Positions 35,209 to 46,064 are shown, numbered from the stretch's first letter. The stretch is DNA of 64,000 nucleotides from Cyclospora cayetanensis (GCF_002999335.1 NW_020312043.1:79541-143540), one strand, 5' to 3'. Notes: generated by a model not told the origin, from the sequence alone. Numbers and translations: made by a program.

Positions 35209-35821
35209 ATATGCGGGGGTCTGGCTCAAGAGGGAGGGTGGCCTTGCCGGTGATTGCTGCATTTTCTTGTTGGGGCATGTGTATGCTGCGCGTTTGTGCC
35301 AGCTTGGGGAGTTCGGTGTGTCTCTCTTTTTCAGTCTACCTGTCCTCGTCAGCCAATGTGCATCATGCAATTCTGTGCTGTGCGCTTCTGAGGCCGCAGA
35401 AGTCGTGTGTTTTGTGTGTGTGCAGTGGGCTTCGTGTGCGTGCCGTTGTATGCTTTTCTTTGAATCTTTCCAGTGGTGATGGCGAACAATAATACTGCTA
35501 CTGCCGCGGCCATGTGCTCCTCCTGCCGCGCCTAACCGCTCGTTGACATGCTCCCTTGTGCTGCGTGTGTCAGGCTTCACTCGCGGAAATCTGCTGATTC
35601 TCCTGAACTGCGGAGAGGGGCAGTGGGAAGGGGGGTGCACGTATGTCGTGCAGTGCCCGTTCTCTAGCGGGACAAAGCTGCGGCTCATCCTGAATTCTCA
35701 GGCTGCCGATTTCGGTGGGTGGCACGACAGCGCCGGTCCCCCCGAAGCGCAAGTGCAAGAGGGAGGAACTCTCTCTGTGCGCCTTCCCAAGTGGTCGGTG
35801 ATCGTGTATCAGCGGCACTAA
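28219..35821 (+). CDS. GH13 alpha-glucan branching enzyme-like protein, 16 exons (905 aa)
   Basis: Exons: 28219-28287, 28553-29539, 29685-29844, 30129-30315, 30467-30512, 30611-30760, 30920-30984, 31246-31383, 31768-31822, 32041-32178, 32288-32352, 32515-32587, 32868-32956, 33796-33943, 34589-34688, 35574-35821. Phases agree throughout (906 codons). Residues 24-335 are an Ala/Glu/Thr-rich extension, then a CBM48-like start ([20 protein letters not shown]). All four GH13 regions are present: VIFDLVLNH (534-542), ALRLDS with nucleophile Asp608, LIAEIT with acid/base Glu637, and SHDQ with Asp704. [10 protein letters not shown] and a C-terminal beta domain follow. The likely role is adding alpha-1,6 branches to amylopectin, the coccidian storage glucan, in the cytosol. 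Another GH13 activity is possible. Intron 10 uses a GC donor. The exon 14 acceptor (GTGAAG|G) has a weak pyrimidine tract and is the least certain join. Confidence 0.85.
29978..30082 (+). repeat. 21-bp minisatellite in intron 3 of the branching-enzyme gene
   Basis: Five 21-bp units of the type GGTGCATTGGCTAAGAGATTT. The unit is a multiple of three and open in one frame, though the segment is intronic in the model. Confidence 0.85.
33456..33725. repeat. GTATGT/GTATAT microsatellite in intron 13
   Basis: About 270 bp of tandem TATGTG and TATGTA variants. Long Tyr/Val/Cys frames here are repeat artefacts. Confidence 0.9.
34021..34260 (+). repeat. 24-bp minisatellite, ten copies, in intron 14
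   Basis: Exactly ten tandem 24-bp units (type GTGCTGCTGCTGAATGGGAA plus TTTC), with substitutions but no indels between units. Each unit would read VLLLNGNF. It lies between exons 14 and 15 of the branching-enzyme model. Confidence 0.92.
35069..35208. repeat. (AT)n microsatellite in intron 15
   Basis: Two long TA dinucleotide runs separated by a short GTGTATACGTG segment. Likely length-variable and hard to assemble. Confidence 0.92.
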
Positions 35822-36494
35822 GGCTCCGGAAGACACCCCCCCTGGCCCCCCCGCCTTCTGCCCACAATAACCTCGAGATCGATCAAAATCCACTCCAGGA
35901 CTCTCGTGGCACTGCTCTCTCTGAATGTGTGAAACGACCGTGGCACTAACCGCCTGCAGCGGCAACTGGGAACCCCCGCACACACTAAGGGGACGCCAAG
36001 CTGCAGGCTGACCTTCTTCGCAGGCACATGCCCTCTCCCCCTTCGGATTATGCAGCCATGGAGCTGCTTCTCAATTAGTCGTGTGCAACTCGAAACGCAA
36101 AATTATTCTCTCGGAGCTGCAATACCTCTAGTTTTGGTGCAAAGCGCTCAGACTGCACAGCAGCTGCAACGCGTTACATCGCATCTTTCTGATTCTTTGT
36201 TCTTCACAGCAGTCGGCGTCCTTCCTCTGTCTGTCAGAGGTTGATGTGTAAATATATATAGCTAAATATATCTATATATACAAATGCATGCCTATGCATA
36301 GTTTTCTCTGACTTTAATCGACGCTGCACGTCCGCTGCGATGGCGTCACAAAGTGTAGCCGGGGGCTATCACGCATCCTGTGATGCCTGCCGGAATATAT
36401 TTTATTCGAAACCCACTTCGTGAACGTCTTATGGATGCATCCACCGCCTGGGCCGTGTGGCCGTTATATATATATATATGTATATATATGCTGC
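35822..36494. other. 3' flank of the branching-enzyme gene
   Basis: Non-coding: the 3' UTR of the plus gene and the start of the convergent intergenic region. TA-rich tracts lie at 36249-36283 and 36465-36490. No other gene is supported. Confidence 0.5.
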
Positions 36495-36532
36495 GTGCGG
36501 CAACGCACACAAATTTGTGTGCGTTGCTGCAC
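36495..36532. repeat. 38-bp palindrome between convergent genes
   Basis: The 14-bp arms GCAACGCACACAAA and TTTGTGTGCGTTGC are perfect and contiguous (36500-36527). Beyond one mismatch the pairing extends by four more bases on each side. A second, smaller inverted repeat (TGGCACT and AGTGCCA) follows at about 36534-36558. Confidence 0.85.
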
Positions 36533-36897
36533 TTGGCACTAAACGGCAGCAGTGCCAGAAACTTTCTTGCATGCATCCGTATATGCGTCCATTCGCAATA
36601 ACAATGCGGCTTTTGACGCATCCGAAAAGGTGCAAAAACGCTGAAACGGAATGGGAAAGGGACGTGTGTGCGGCTCCTGCTGTAGCTGCACCCACAGCCA
36701 CTGGCATCTAGGGGCCGCCGAAGCCCCTCCCTGCTCTGCGTTTTTGTGCAATACCTATTGCATCCTGCAGGGTGTTGAAAGGCTGCCTTTTGTGCGCGGA
36801 TAGGATGCCTCCTGTGCTGGCTGTGGCGGCCAAAAGCACCCAGAAAAAGCTGTCGCCGCTGCAGCCACCTCGGCGGACAGCAGGGAGGAGGTTATTC

Positions 36898-38385
36898 TCA
36901 GAAGGGCAGCTTGGGCATGCGCATGCCAAAGAGCTTGCCCACCTTCTTCGCCATTCGCCACAGTAACAGGAAGGCAGCGGTGTGTAGCAGAAGCAGCGGC
37001 ACATCCAAACAAAAGCAACAAATCAGCAGCGGCTTATAAAGGGGCGAGGTAAATTCCTCAGGGCCTGCCGGCAGTGCGGCTATGCCTGCTTGTGTTGTGG
37101 ATGCATGTGGGGAGATGGGGGTGTTCTTCCACTCCAGGAACATGGTTGCTGTCCTAAGCGCCTCTTGTCCCTCTACATGCCTCTCACGGTTTCCTCCTTC
37201 AGGCTGCAACAGGTGCCGGTGTGTAGCAATCTTCTGCCCCCGCTGCCACAGTTGTCCATGCTGTTGTACGCGAGCAAGCATTGGTGACCTCAGCTCGGGA
37301 CTACTTGAATCCTTGAGCCCTAATTGAGGTCCCAATGGTAATAGTGGTGATGCGGGTGCTTCTGCTGCTGCTGTTGCTGGTGGTGGTGGTGGTGGTAATG
37401 GTGGTAGTAGAGCTTTTGATGCTGCTGGAGCTTGTGCTGGTGGTGGATGTCGAGCGTCTGCCGCATCTGCTGCCACTGGTAGGACTTCTGGCGGTGCTGT
37501 TTGTGCTGTAACTGATGCGATTTCGGGAGATGCTGGTGAGAGTGGCGATGGTAGCACTTCTCTTGTTCCTGCTGGACTTGTTGCGCTGCCCGCTGCGGCG
37601 ATGGTGCTCACAGCAGCGGACAGCTTTGTGCTGGAAGGCGTCTCGGGTGGTTTCGAGCTTTTCTGGCGGTGCTGTAGCGGCCTCTGTTGCTCTTGGAGGT
37701 GCCGCTGGTGGTGCCCGTAGTAGGGCCAGACTGGGGGGTTTTCCCTGGCGTTAGTCACGATAGCTCCAAGGAAAGCTCCTAAAAACAATTTGAGAAGGGA
37801 GAAGCATGCGGCGGCTGCGGCAACTGCGTGCAGAAGGAGCCCTCTGTCGAAGGCCTTGTGCAGCTTGAAGTGCTTCAGCGAAGGTCCAATGATGTGATGT
37901 TTCAAAAGGCACATGTAGCTGCCTGCAACGGCAGTCTGGGTGAAGAGGAAGGATAAGAGGGACACCCAGTACACCGACTCTACCCAGATGTTGCGGTGTA
38001 CAGGCAGCTCTGCAACTATGGCCTGCACGTTGCTTCCCCCTGTCGGATGCGCAGCGGCCGTTAGGTACCGGAAGGCCCCCAAGAAGCCTAAGACGAGCTT
38101 TACCAGCGAGAGCACCACTAACAAGGGCCATACAACCATCAGCAGCAGCTGAGCTTCCTGCTTGTAACTCGAATCCATCAAGTAAACAAAACAAATGGAG
38201 GGGCTCTTCTCCACCTCCCACGGGAACAGATTCTCGTCCTCAGAGTCATCCAGAACCTCCGCGGAAGGAATTTCCAATGGAGGGATGGTCGGCTTGACGA
38301 AGGCCAAAGGATGGGCCTCCTTGTTACTGTCCATAGCTACGGGAGGGCAGTCTCTAGGAGCATGCGGCGAGGTGACCTGAGACAT
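36898..38385 (-). CDS. multi-pass membrane protein with Pro/Ala-rich insert (495 aa)
   Basis: Single open frame from ATG to TGA. Residues 1-60 are soluble and acidic (LDDSEDEN). Hydrophobic spans lie at about 79-104 (LLLMVVWPLLVVLSLVKLVL), 133-160, 182-210 and near the C-terminus at about 453-477 (LLICCFCLDVPLLLLHTAAF), followed by a basic tail (RMAKKVGKLFGMRMPK). Between spans 3 and 4 is a low-complexity region of about 240 residues rich in Pro, Ala, Ser and Gln, part of it a run of Pro codons (GGT repeats on the plus strand near 37370-37405). The short basic loop between spans 2 and 3 (SLKHFKLHKAFDRG) looks conserved in character. No family was recognised. It is convergent with the branching-enzyme gene, with the palindrome between them. 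Confidence 0.65.
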   Translation of the reverse strand: MSQVTSPHAPRDCPPVAMDSNKEAHPLAFVKPTIPPLEIPSAEVLDDSEDENLFPWEVEKSPSICFVYLMDSSYKQEAQLLLMVVWPLLVVLSLVKLVLGFLGAFRYLTAAAHPTGGSNVQAIVAELPVHRNIWVESVYWVSLLSFLFTQTAVAGSYMCLLKHHIIGPSLKHFKLHKAFDRGLLLHAVAAAAACFSLLKLFLGAFLGAIVTNARENPPVWPYYGHHQRHLQEQQRPLQHRQKSSKPPETPSSTKLSAAVSTIAAAGSATSPAGTREVLPSPLSPASPEIASVTAQTAPPEVLPVAADAADARHPPPAQAPAASKALLPPLPPPPPPATAAAEAPASPLLPLGPQLGLKDSSSPELRSPMLARVQQHGQLWQRGQKIATHRHLLQPEGGNRERHVEGQEALRTATMFLEWKNTPISPHASTTQAGIAALPAGPEEFTSPLYKPLLICCFCLDVPLLLLHTAAFLLLWRMAKKVGKLFGMRMPKLPF

Positions 38386-39603
38386 CTTCCGCTGCGCACT
38401 GAAGCAACGGCGGCATCTGTTGCTGCTGCTGCACCTCCTGGCGCTGCTGTTTCTCCTGCATCTGCTGGTGCAGCGGTCCTGCTGGCACTCAAAAGCGTTC
38501 CTGCATCCCGAGAAGCGCTCGGAAGGGAAGCTTGTGCAGCAGACAGTCTCCGTGGTCTCCCTCTAGAGGCCACAGCGCAAGTGCCATGCACGACGGCCGA
38601 ACACGCCTGCTTTTAGCCGGCGGCACAAGCACAGACAAGTACTCACACACGACGCGAAACCCCCGAGCACAACCCTCTAAAGGCTCTTCAAGCGCACTTT
38701 GTGCTGCTCCCATCCCCCTAATTCCCAAACCGTCCAACTGATCCAGTGGTCCTGCCGATACGTCTGGGCGCAACGGCGATTGGGGGAGTGTGACGACTCA
38801 CGTCGGAGGTAGACACATGCACTGCTAAAGAGGCCAAATAATTATCTATATTAAAACACAGTAAAAGATGTTAAGAGGCGAAGAGATTGTGTAGCGGTTT
38901 TTAACGAAATCTCCGCCAGCGGCTCTTGCCTCATGCCTCAGTGACAGCAGCTCGCCGTCGGCGGCAGTAGCGGCAGCAAAAGCACCACAAGAACTGCTGC
39001 ACGTACTCCTGAATGCAGCCGTAGTAAATTTATTGTCAACTGTTTGATAAAAGCGTGTCCTCCACTCTCAGAAGGCCCTCCGGCTGCCAGCTTGAACCTC
39101 CCGTTCTTCGCCCTTTCGCTCCAGCCCCTCCCTCCTTCCCTCAACAGCCACTCTACCAACGCAATTCCCAGAAGAGCAGCACCCTCAGCGGCAGCAGCAC
39201 CAGACGACTTCAAAGCTCTAGGAGCATCTTCCTAGCCGCACTTCGGTTGCTTTTGAAGCCCTCTTTGAACCCCTGGGAAGCCGCTGCTGGCTGCTGTCTC
39301 CTTCCTTCCACAGTCGAGCCTGTTCAAGAACCCCCGCCAGGCAGAACGACGCGGTACGGCAAGGAACGCAGGCAGCGCCAAAGAATCAAAGGCGCTGCTC
39401 TCCGTGTGTCCCCCATCTCTTTCTTCTTCTTCCACTGCTCTGGATTTGGATTCCTCGGGGGCGCCCTGGTTCTCTCGTCCCGTTGTCTCGTCTAGTGTAC
39501 ATACACCCGCGTCGCGGTTACTACGCACGGCAAGAAGCCGAAGCGCGTTTCAAACGGGGCGTCCTCCGCCTCTAGGATCTCCCGTTTTTCTCGCTCGTTC
39601 TTC
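38386..39603. other. shared upstream region of divergent genes
   Basis: It lies between the start of the minus membrane-protein gene and the start of the plus gene at 39604, so it should hold two promoters. Plus-strand ORFs at 38311-38616 and 39055-39495 lack motifs. A T-rich pyrimidine tract at 39417-39432 precedes the downstream ATG. Confidence 0.4.
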
Positions 39604-40821
39604 ATGAGCACCAAGAGAGGCGCTCGACAAGGGCCGCTGTCTAGCGGCCCGGAGTGGTCGTGTGCGGCAGCTTTGTCGCCCTCTGATCGGCAGTATCTCT
39701 TTAGCATACGCAACCCGCGCTTCCTTTTTGCTGTCCGTAGAGAGCTCCGGCGCCATGACGCCTCGAGGAGTAGCGGACTGCTGACTGCGGAGGTGTTTTC
39801 GCTCTGCCTTGCGCACATGGGCATCCAGTTTGGAAGCCCCGAAGCCGATTTCATTTTGCGCTTCTGCGAAGTCACGCCTGACGGGTTCGTGATTTGCAAG
39901 AGCCTCCTGCTGCAGACGTACCCTTACAAGCAGCGGCATGCAGACACCGTTGCTCTTTCCTTTGCCGCGGCAGAGGATGACGAAGAGCCTCTTCCCTGTT
40001 GGTCGTCGGAGGAATCTGCAGCCCCGAGCTGCGGAGCCAAAATGCCTCTGAAGGCATCTGGAGGGGCCATAGGAGACCCTTTGGGCGGAGGAAAGGGCGC
40101 CTTGGTTCGCCGTCTCTTCGCGCAGTGGGAGCGGTGTCTGCTGCGAGACTGCGACCTCAAGAGGGCCCTAAAGGCAGCTGGGTTTGGAATTTCCGAAGAT
40201 CTCGAGAGACTTCTTTCTCTGCAGGGGCCTGGGGGCTCCATTCAATTCAAAGATTTCATGCGCTGTCTCATGTCTGAAGGCGAGGCGGCCCAAGGGAGGG
40301 GGGGCCTTGGCGTTTCCCGCGAAGTTCTCGACGCCGCAACTGCAGCTCTTGCGGCGGAGCGAACCGCCTTCATCGACCCCCCGAGGAATGCTGTGACGTG
40401 GGAGCCGCCTGCGTCTGTGGCAGGAACGGGGGCAGCCACCACATCGGAGATCTTGAACCCGCTATTCGTGCACTACGAGCCCTGGGAAGATACCCCCATA
40501 GAGGAGCTGGAGGGAGCGGACCGAAGAGCCTTCTTGTTGCGGCTTACTTCCCTCTTCTTGTCATCCTGTGTGCCTTCCGAGAGCTTTAGAGGCTATCTCA
40601 ATCGAGTGGGCATAGCGATCACCCCCGAAATAGACACCTGCATTCGAGAAGAAATGGCCAGCGGATGTGTGCCGCTCAGCCGAATGATGGCTGCAATTTG
40701 GCAGGCGGAGCACCAACAGCAGCGGGAACAGCAGCAGCAACAGGAGCGAGACGCATTATGCCTGGCCCTTGCGACCCCTGCACAAAGCTGCCAGCAGCTC
40801 CCAGTGTGCAAGCAGCCATGA
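39604..40821 (+). CDS. hypothetical protein with a degenerate EF-hand-like segment (405 aa)
   Basis: Single open frame from ATG to TGA. No signal peptide or membrane span. Residues about 46-75 resemble an EF-hand: a helix (FLFAVRRELRRH), a loop DASRSSGLLTAE with the Gly one position late, and a second helix (FSLCLAHMG). A second helix-loop-helix-like segment (LLRDCDLKRALKAAGFGISEDLERLL) lies near residues 180-206. The loops do not keep a full set of acidic ligands, so Ca2+ binding is doubtful. The general layout recalls calmodulin/centrin-like or EF-hand-containing cytoskeletal proteins. The C-terminus is a Gln-rich run (QQQREQQQQQERD) and a short tail. The fold is an inference from pattern only; no named family. 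Confidence 0.65.
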   Translation: MSTKRGARQGPLSSGPEWSCAAALSPSDRQYLFSIRNPRFLFAVRRELRRHDASRSSGLLTAEVFSLCLAHMGIQFGSPEADFILRFCEVTPDGFVICKSLLLQTYPYKQRHADTVALSFAAAEDDEEPLPCWSSEESAAPSCGAKMPLKASGGAIGDPLGGGKGALVRRLFAQWERCLLRDCDLKRALKAAGFGISEDLERLLSLQGPGGSIQFKDFMRCLMSEGEAAQGRGGLGVSREVLDAATAALAAERTAFIDPPRNAVTWEPPASVAGTGAATTSEILNPLFVHYEPWEDTPIEELEGADRRAFLLRLTSLFLSSCVPSESFRGYLNRVGIAITPEIDTCIREEMASGCVPLSRMMAAIWQAEHQQQREQQQQQERDALCLALATPAQSCQQLPVCKQP

Positions 40822-41659
40822 GGCCGGAAGGAGGGAACGGAGAGAGGTGAGTTGAGGCAGAGAAGGAGAGGAGGGAGAAGGCGAAAGAGGGATGGGAACG
40901 GAAGGAGGATCGGCATTGTTGGAAAGACATATTCTAGAACGCGTCGTACAAGACGCACCCTTAAGGGCTGTGGTGGCGCCACCTGGGATGCAGATATAGT
41001 CCCTCACAATTAAAGAACACAAGAGAAAAGAAGGCTGAGCAGTCAGCGGCACGCAAGGGCTGGCTATGCGGCCCCCCCTCAAAAAAGCGGCAGTCGTATT
41101 TTGCTCAAGAGCGCACAGGCCTCCACAGGTGCCCGAGACCTGTGCGCCTTTCTATGGATTCTTTTTGCTACCGTCAACGACGCCCCAATAGTTGACGCCT
41201 ACTGGCAAAGCAAGCTTGCCTTTAGTTAAATTCACAATTTTTGAGGTGCACGGATAAGAGCATGGTGTGTCGGGTGGCCTTTAGAAGCGCCATTCGATAA
41301 GCGAAGCTCCTCGCTGACGATAATTCGCTATCGCAGCGCGATGTGCAGGAACTTCGAGATAGGTCTGCAGCAAGACTGCCTGCACAAACAGGGCGTGGAG
41401 CCGCTACGACAGCGAGATCAAAGCTGCATTTCATCCAGGAGGCGCCATATTTACTTACAGGCCTGAAGTGAAATTTCGACGTCCTCTTAGCGCCAGGCTA
41501 TGCATGTTCAATTTAGCAACGCACTAGACGCATCAATCAGCGGGCACGCGCGTCAGTTAATAGATAATCATGGAGGCATTTCAGCATATGCGCGCAAGGG
41601 TACAGTTTCAAATTTGAGGTAGCAACACACATAAATTCATTCTTGAATATTGCCCAAAT
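40822..41659. other. intergenic, no supported gene
   Basis: 3' flank of the plus gene; purine-rich near 40850-40910, then repeat-poor DNA. No gene seen. Confidence 0.4.
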
Positions 41660-41679
41660 GCATCTTCGCATGACCCCGA

Positions 41680-41895
41680 CGCGCGTCGGTGACAGTAACG
41701 CTCCACATAAGCTCCATGAGGGAACACTGCTGTCCAGACTGAGCAGAGACTTCATAGAACGTTATTGAATGTTTACGAAAAGAAGCCTCTCGTTCAGCTA
41801 TTTGCATCGCTCAGAGTTCCAGGCGTGAGAAGAAAGGACAGCCAAAGTGCGTTCAGCTGCATCCTACACGTACTCTGATGATTCACGACCAGTCG
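41680..41895 (-). repeat. LTR-like repeat, copy D (3' end of the minus element)
   Basis: The complement shows GGATGCAGCTGAACGCACTT, CTGGAACTCTGAG and CATTCAATAACG in the same order as copies A to C. Confidence 0.6.
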
Positions 41896-42959
41896 CGCGA
41901 AGCACCTTGAGCACATTGCACCTTCTTGTGGGAATATAATAGCATTCTGCAGTAAGTAGTACGAGAACAATCCAATTGGTCAATTTTTCGCTTATCCTTA
42001 GTCAAATATAGCTGGTGTAGTAGGTAGTATTCAAGTGTAGATTTGCCCGATCCAAGACATGTCAGCCCTCTACTACAAAAAAAAACGAAAAAACCAAACT
42101 TAGTAAAGGGAATCAAAATACACCATCGTCCAGCAGTCCATCCTGAACTCTTAGAGCAAGCTATTTATGCATATTCGCTTATGCTGCATGCAAACATAGG
42201 CGAACTGTGTGCTCCCTTACTGGCAGGAGGGGAAATGTAGTAAAAACATAGCTGAGACTGTATGCGCACAAAGTCTGAGTTTAGGGGACACCTTACTAAT
42301 AGCCGGAAGCTTTTTATCCAATACCCATTGATTAACGTGGCTGTTTCAGGCAGAAAACGTGTTACCTGTGGATCCGAGGCAAAACCGTCCATGGCGACTA
42401 GCATTCCTGACCAAACAAAGCCACGCATTTTCCTGCAACGAACAAAGCCAGAAGTCGCTCCTCCGTCAACCATAGAGGCTGACGTCCCCCAGAACATATC
42501 ACTAGCAACAACTCCCGTCTATTGTGTCTTCGGCGCTCAAGAGTCCTAGAATCCAGCACCTCTACGGCTTTCTCTGAACCTTCCGCACCAACATGAGTCA
42601 GTTGCCTGTTTGGCAAAGTCCATGAATAATTCATGGATTCTTTTCAATTTTTTTTTGAGAAGCCGCTAACGATAATTCTGGTACACCTGCTACTCGTCGG
42701 GATATCGAAAGGGGGTAGGAAAGTGCATTGGCTCAAAGGATCATGGCAAACAGTCCTAGCCACGTCGTTGCAAATTCATGTGCCTGTTCACCTTTGGCTG
42801 CACATCTCACAGCGTGCTGGCTCACAAGGACCAAATATGTAGGCTAGAAACACTGCCAACCGCCGCTCATCATAAGGACGTCATTGTCGCTCATGAGGTT
42901 TGCGCATACATTCGCGTGCACTGGCCAGACGTTCTCTAAATCCCTCCATTCCTCAGGGT

Positions 42960-43725
42960 CGCTACTAAGCCCGGTCCACCAGGTACACGAAGGGATTGGA
43001 GAGGAGCTCCTCAGTGTAGGCCAAGGGATGCTAGAAAATAACGGGTAGACGAGTGTACTATTGTTTCATGAGCTCACGGAGCGCACCGAAGAGAATCATG
43101 CCAAACAATCGAATTTGTGTTAACTTAAACTCGTAAGCACTGCAGAAGAGTGCGAATGTCGTGCTCTGTCTTCCCATCTGCCTCGGAGTGGCTTGCAGTG
43201 GTCATATTACTTTCGATGTGTAGGTGGGTCAGAGACACGCCATAACGCATTGAAGAACTTGGGATCTATTGATAACGATACTGCCACGAAATACATACAG
43301 ACTCCAGAAATGAGGTTAGAATATTAAGTGACTTCCTACGCCGTGACAGCGCTGGATCAAAGGATGAACTAGGCATATCTGTTGAGTATATCTATCCACT
43401 ACGATGCAAATGCTACCTGGATCATTGACCTGCCATAGTCCAATAGTGAAGTTCGTAGCCAGATCACTCCAAATCCTCCAGGGAACAAAACTCTTTGCAA
43501 AAGCCTGGATTCTGGACAATTGTGCCTTTTCAGTTGCTGGCAATCTGGGCAGGACAGTGCACGCTGCTCTGCCGCACGGCGAGCCTTAGGCAGGGTGAAG
43601 GGCCAGGAGGGCTTTTCAATTGCGATTCGAATGGCACCATGGCCAGAAAGAGCATCACTCTGCGCGTTCTGCAAAATGGGTCTAAGGAGCAAAGTCGAAG
43701 TGTTCAAGCAACATAATTTCCGCAT
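42960..43725 (-). pseudogene. integrase remnant of the minus-strand element
   Basis: The minus strand reads ALSCPDCQQLKRHN (C-terminal half of the HHCC zinc finger) in the frame ending at 43399. A shifted frame (43316-43543) gives FVPWRIWSDLATNF and ICIVVDRYTQQ, the first core strands with a catalytic Asp and the VDR motif. Lower down come DPKFFNALWRV (the D-R-x-x-K/R-F-x-S-x-F-W region), SEADGKTEHDIRTLLQCL (H-P-x-T-D-G-x-x-E with the catalytic Glu position) and IVHSSTRYFLASLG (the h-S-T-G-x-S-P segment). Order and spacing match Ty3/Gypsy integrases; frames change at least twice. Confidence 0.85.
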
Positions 43726-43862
43726 TGCTTTCAGCCACAGCAGGCCATCCTTAAAGGGGTGGCGCTTTACCCTTTTGCCATTCGGGATTTTGGCAATAGA
43801 AGTGGATACATGGGTGTCGCAAGCAAAAGATCTGGGCAGTTATCCGAGACACCATAAGTTTT

Positions 43863-44276
43863 TCAGACAAGAGCGGATGCGCTGCACGGAAGTGAGCCGC
43901 CGGGGCGCCACGAGAGAGCGTCGGCAACCACATAGCCAATGCCATCAATATCCTTCACACCGATGTCGTACTGCAGGAGGCAACCAAGCCAGCAAACAAC
44001 TCTGGGGCTATCAAAGAAGTGAAAACTCTTTTTAAGGTACATCGAAGACTGATGGTCGGTGTAGTCACCAAAACGACGCCCATATAGGCAGTGCAGCTTT
44101 TTTTCATGCTCCATCACTTTGCATGGAAGTCCTTTTATGGTATCGCTGCTTGGGTTCGGTGAGGCGACGAGAGCAACAAGAAATAATTTGGTGCTGCAAA
44201 AGATCCATAAAGTGTAGAGAAAAATTATACCCATCGCTACGTCGCGAGCATAGGCTGTTAAGAAAAACTGGCACAA
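43863..44276 (-). pseudogene. RNase H remnant of the minus-strand element
   Basis: A continuous 137-codon frame contains GRRFGDYTDHQSSMYLKKS (the F-x-V-x-T-D-H-x-x-L motif) and, about 30 residues on, VVCWLGCLLQYDIGVKDIDG, then GYVVADALSWRP (normally N-x-V-A-D-A-L-S-R). These are diagnostic for the Ty3/Gypsy RNase H C-terminal half. Substitutions at usually invariant residues (SW for SR) show decay. Confidence 0.85.
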
Positions 44277-44544
44277 AATCGGGAGATGTGAATGCTACTG
44301 GAGGTGTAAGGCGCTTGATAGGACTTGTTGCGGCATCAGTCTCCCATTTCCTGGATATCTACTGCGTTGTTTAGAGTCTATCAGTGAAGACGCATCGATC
44401 CGAGTAAACTCAAGAATGAAATTTATCTAGTCAGATGCGCGCCCGCCCATGAGGGCGTTTTGTGTCTGTCAAATGGGTAAATACGAATTTGTAATATGGA
44501 GTCACATGTCGCGTGAGCTGCTGATGTGTGTGGCTTACTAATCG

Positions 44545-44640
44545 ATCAGCCAATCAAAGGCATCGGAAAGGTGTGCTTTGCGGAGATCGTGTTCAGGGGC
44601 TTGAACTTACCGCGCGTGCGCCAACTCTTGTCCTCTTCTG
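44545..44640 (-). pseudogene. reverse transcriptase fragment of the minus-strand element
   Basis: The reading EDKSWRTRGKFKPLNTISAK, then HTFPMPLIG and a stop, aligns with the RT segment K-K-D-G-x-W-R-x-x-x-D-Y-R-x-L-N-x-x-T-x-x-x-x-F-P-x-P-L-I. The downstream YLDD region was not recovered. Confidence 0.75.
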
Positions 44641-45074
44641 GTCGCGTAGTATTCCCTCCTCATGGTGTGGGGTTTCCGGTAACCGCAAAGCATAGATTGG
44701 ACCAACCCACGAATTAGCTTAATAGAGTGCGCTAGACGACCAGCGGGTAGCCAGGGTGCTGGCGGCTTGTCATTATTCAGCACATCTGCGAATTAGTCCT
44801 TGCTATTTGCCACTCCTACTACTGCTCGGCTAAAGGGTCAGTGTGCTTTCCTACTAAAACAGCTTCGCCGAAACTTGTAATACGTGCTTCATGGGAAATC
44901 ACCGTTTTCTCTTGTTGTTCTGCTGAGCTGCCCGCATGGAGACTCTGCCTCAACTTGTTGAGGCAGTGACTCTGCCCTGGTCACCATTAATGAAATAAAC
45001 GTTTTGAGGAGACCAGAAGCCGTTTCGCCCGGCACATTTTCGGCGCACTAGCCACTACAGCGCTCAGCTGTGGC

Positions 45075-45345
45075 CGTATGCAATACTTGAAATAGTTCAT
45101 CCATGGCATATCTAGGATTACGTCATGAAGCACTGAGCCGTGGCTGAAGTCACAGACCATTCTGAAAGCATCCTCTCTTATTTTGGGTGGGAGGGATTCA
45201 GCTGCATACCCTTGCCAATCCTTTTATTCTGCTGCCCGCGTAGACCAGTTAGCAGGTATATTGCACTGTTCTGCGGTCTCTAGATGTGAAACGTGATCCA
45301 CTCCACATCTAATATCAAGTAACGCTAGCAATTCTTGAGCATTGA
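45075..45345 (-). pseudogene. retropepsin-like protease remnant of the minus-strand element
   Basis: The reading AQELLALLDIRCGVDHVSHL matches the active-site strand (L-L-D-S/T-G-A, here DIRCG, so the catalytic triad is lost). After one stop comes HDVILDMPWMNYFKYC, matching the conserved D-V-I-L-G/D-M-P/D-W-L segment near the end of Ty3/Gypsy proteases. Confidence 0.7.
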
Positions 45346-45544
45346 TGTGAACTTGTGCTGGCGCAGAACCTGCCCCTTGGTGAGTCGCCAACATTGGCTT
45401 TATCCCCTCTATTCCCCTTCACTACACTGCAGCTTGCGAGTGAGGCTTTCCGAAGTCTATTTGAGCCTTCTTTGATTGCCAAGCAGCCTGCTTCTGTTGG
45501 GTCCAGCCCCCGTCGTTCAAGTCTTTTTGCTTGTGCATGCGCCC

Positions 45545-46016
45545 GCAGCTTCGGGCCAGATGACCAAATTTCCCAGAATAGGAACAGGTGCATTGGTGGG
45601 GAAGGAGCGGCTTGGGATGCTCATAAGGGCGGAATTTCTTAGCTTCCTATTGTGGGCTGAGGCCAGCTGACACAACCTCAACATCCATAGATTCAAGCTC
45701 TCGACTTGGTTCTTACTTTGCAGCCAGACACGTGTGCGGTGCGCTCATTCGGTCCTAAAACCTCAACAAGTTCATCACTTGCGGAAGCCCCACCGGGCGG
45801 TTGTTTAATGGCTGAGTCGCTACACACCCATTGGCCACCTCTCGTGAAATTCGTGTGTTTCGAGATAAACAAATGATAGAGAAAGTGTTCGTATACGTTG
45901 TGGGGGCATTTGTGAACCAAAGCTTCATATTCTTTGACATACCGATATTTAAACAGATTAGAAGACTTTAGAGTGTAAATTCTTCCAAAGCTCGCGATTT
46001 TAGCTTGTCTCGGCAC
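45545..46016 (-). pseudogene. gag remnant with zinc-knuckle relic (minus-strand element)
   Basis: The frame at 45693-46016 contains FKYRYVKEYEALVHKCP, similar in style to the multimerising helices of Ty3/Gypsy gag. About 110 bp further on, CSYSGKFGHLARSC reads as a CX2CX4HX4C knuckle with the second Cys changed to Ser (one base, TCT for TGT). Confidence 0.65.
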
Positions 46017-46064
46017 TTAAGCAACTTGTTTTAAAACGTCTGAGCCTGTATGGAGCCCTTAATT

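Noticed and set aside
36898..38385. Assignment of the membrane protein to the PEX11 peroxisomal family
   Set aside because: The helix layout and the basic loop hinted at it, but no diagnostic motif was seen and the long Pro-rich insert does not fit.
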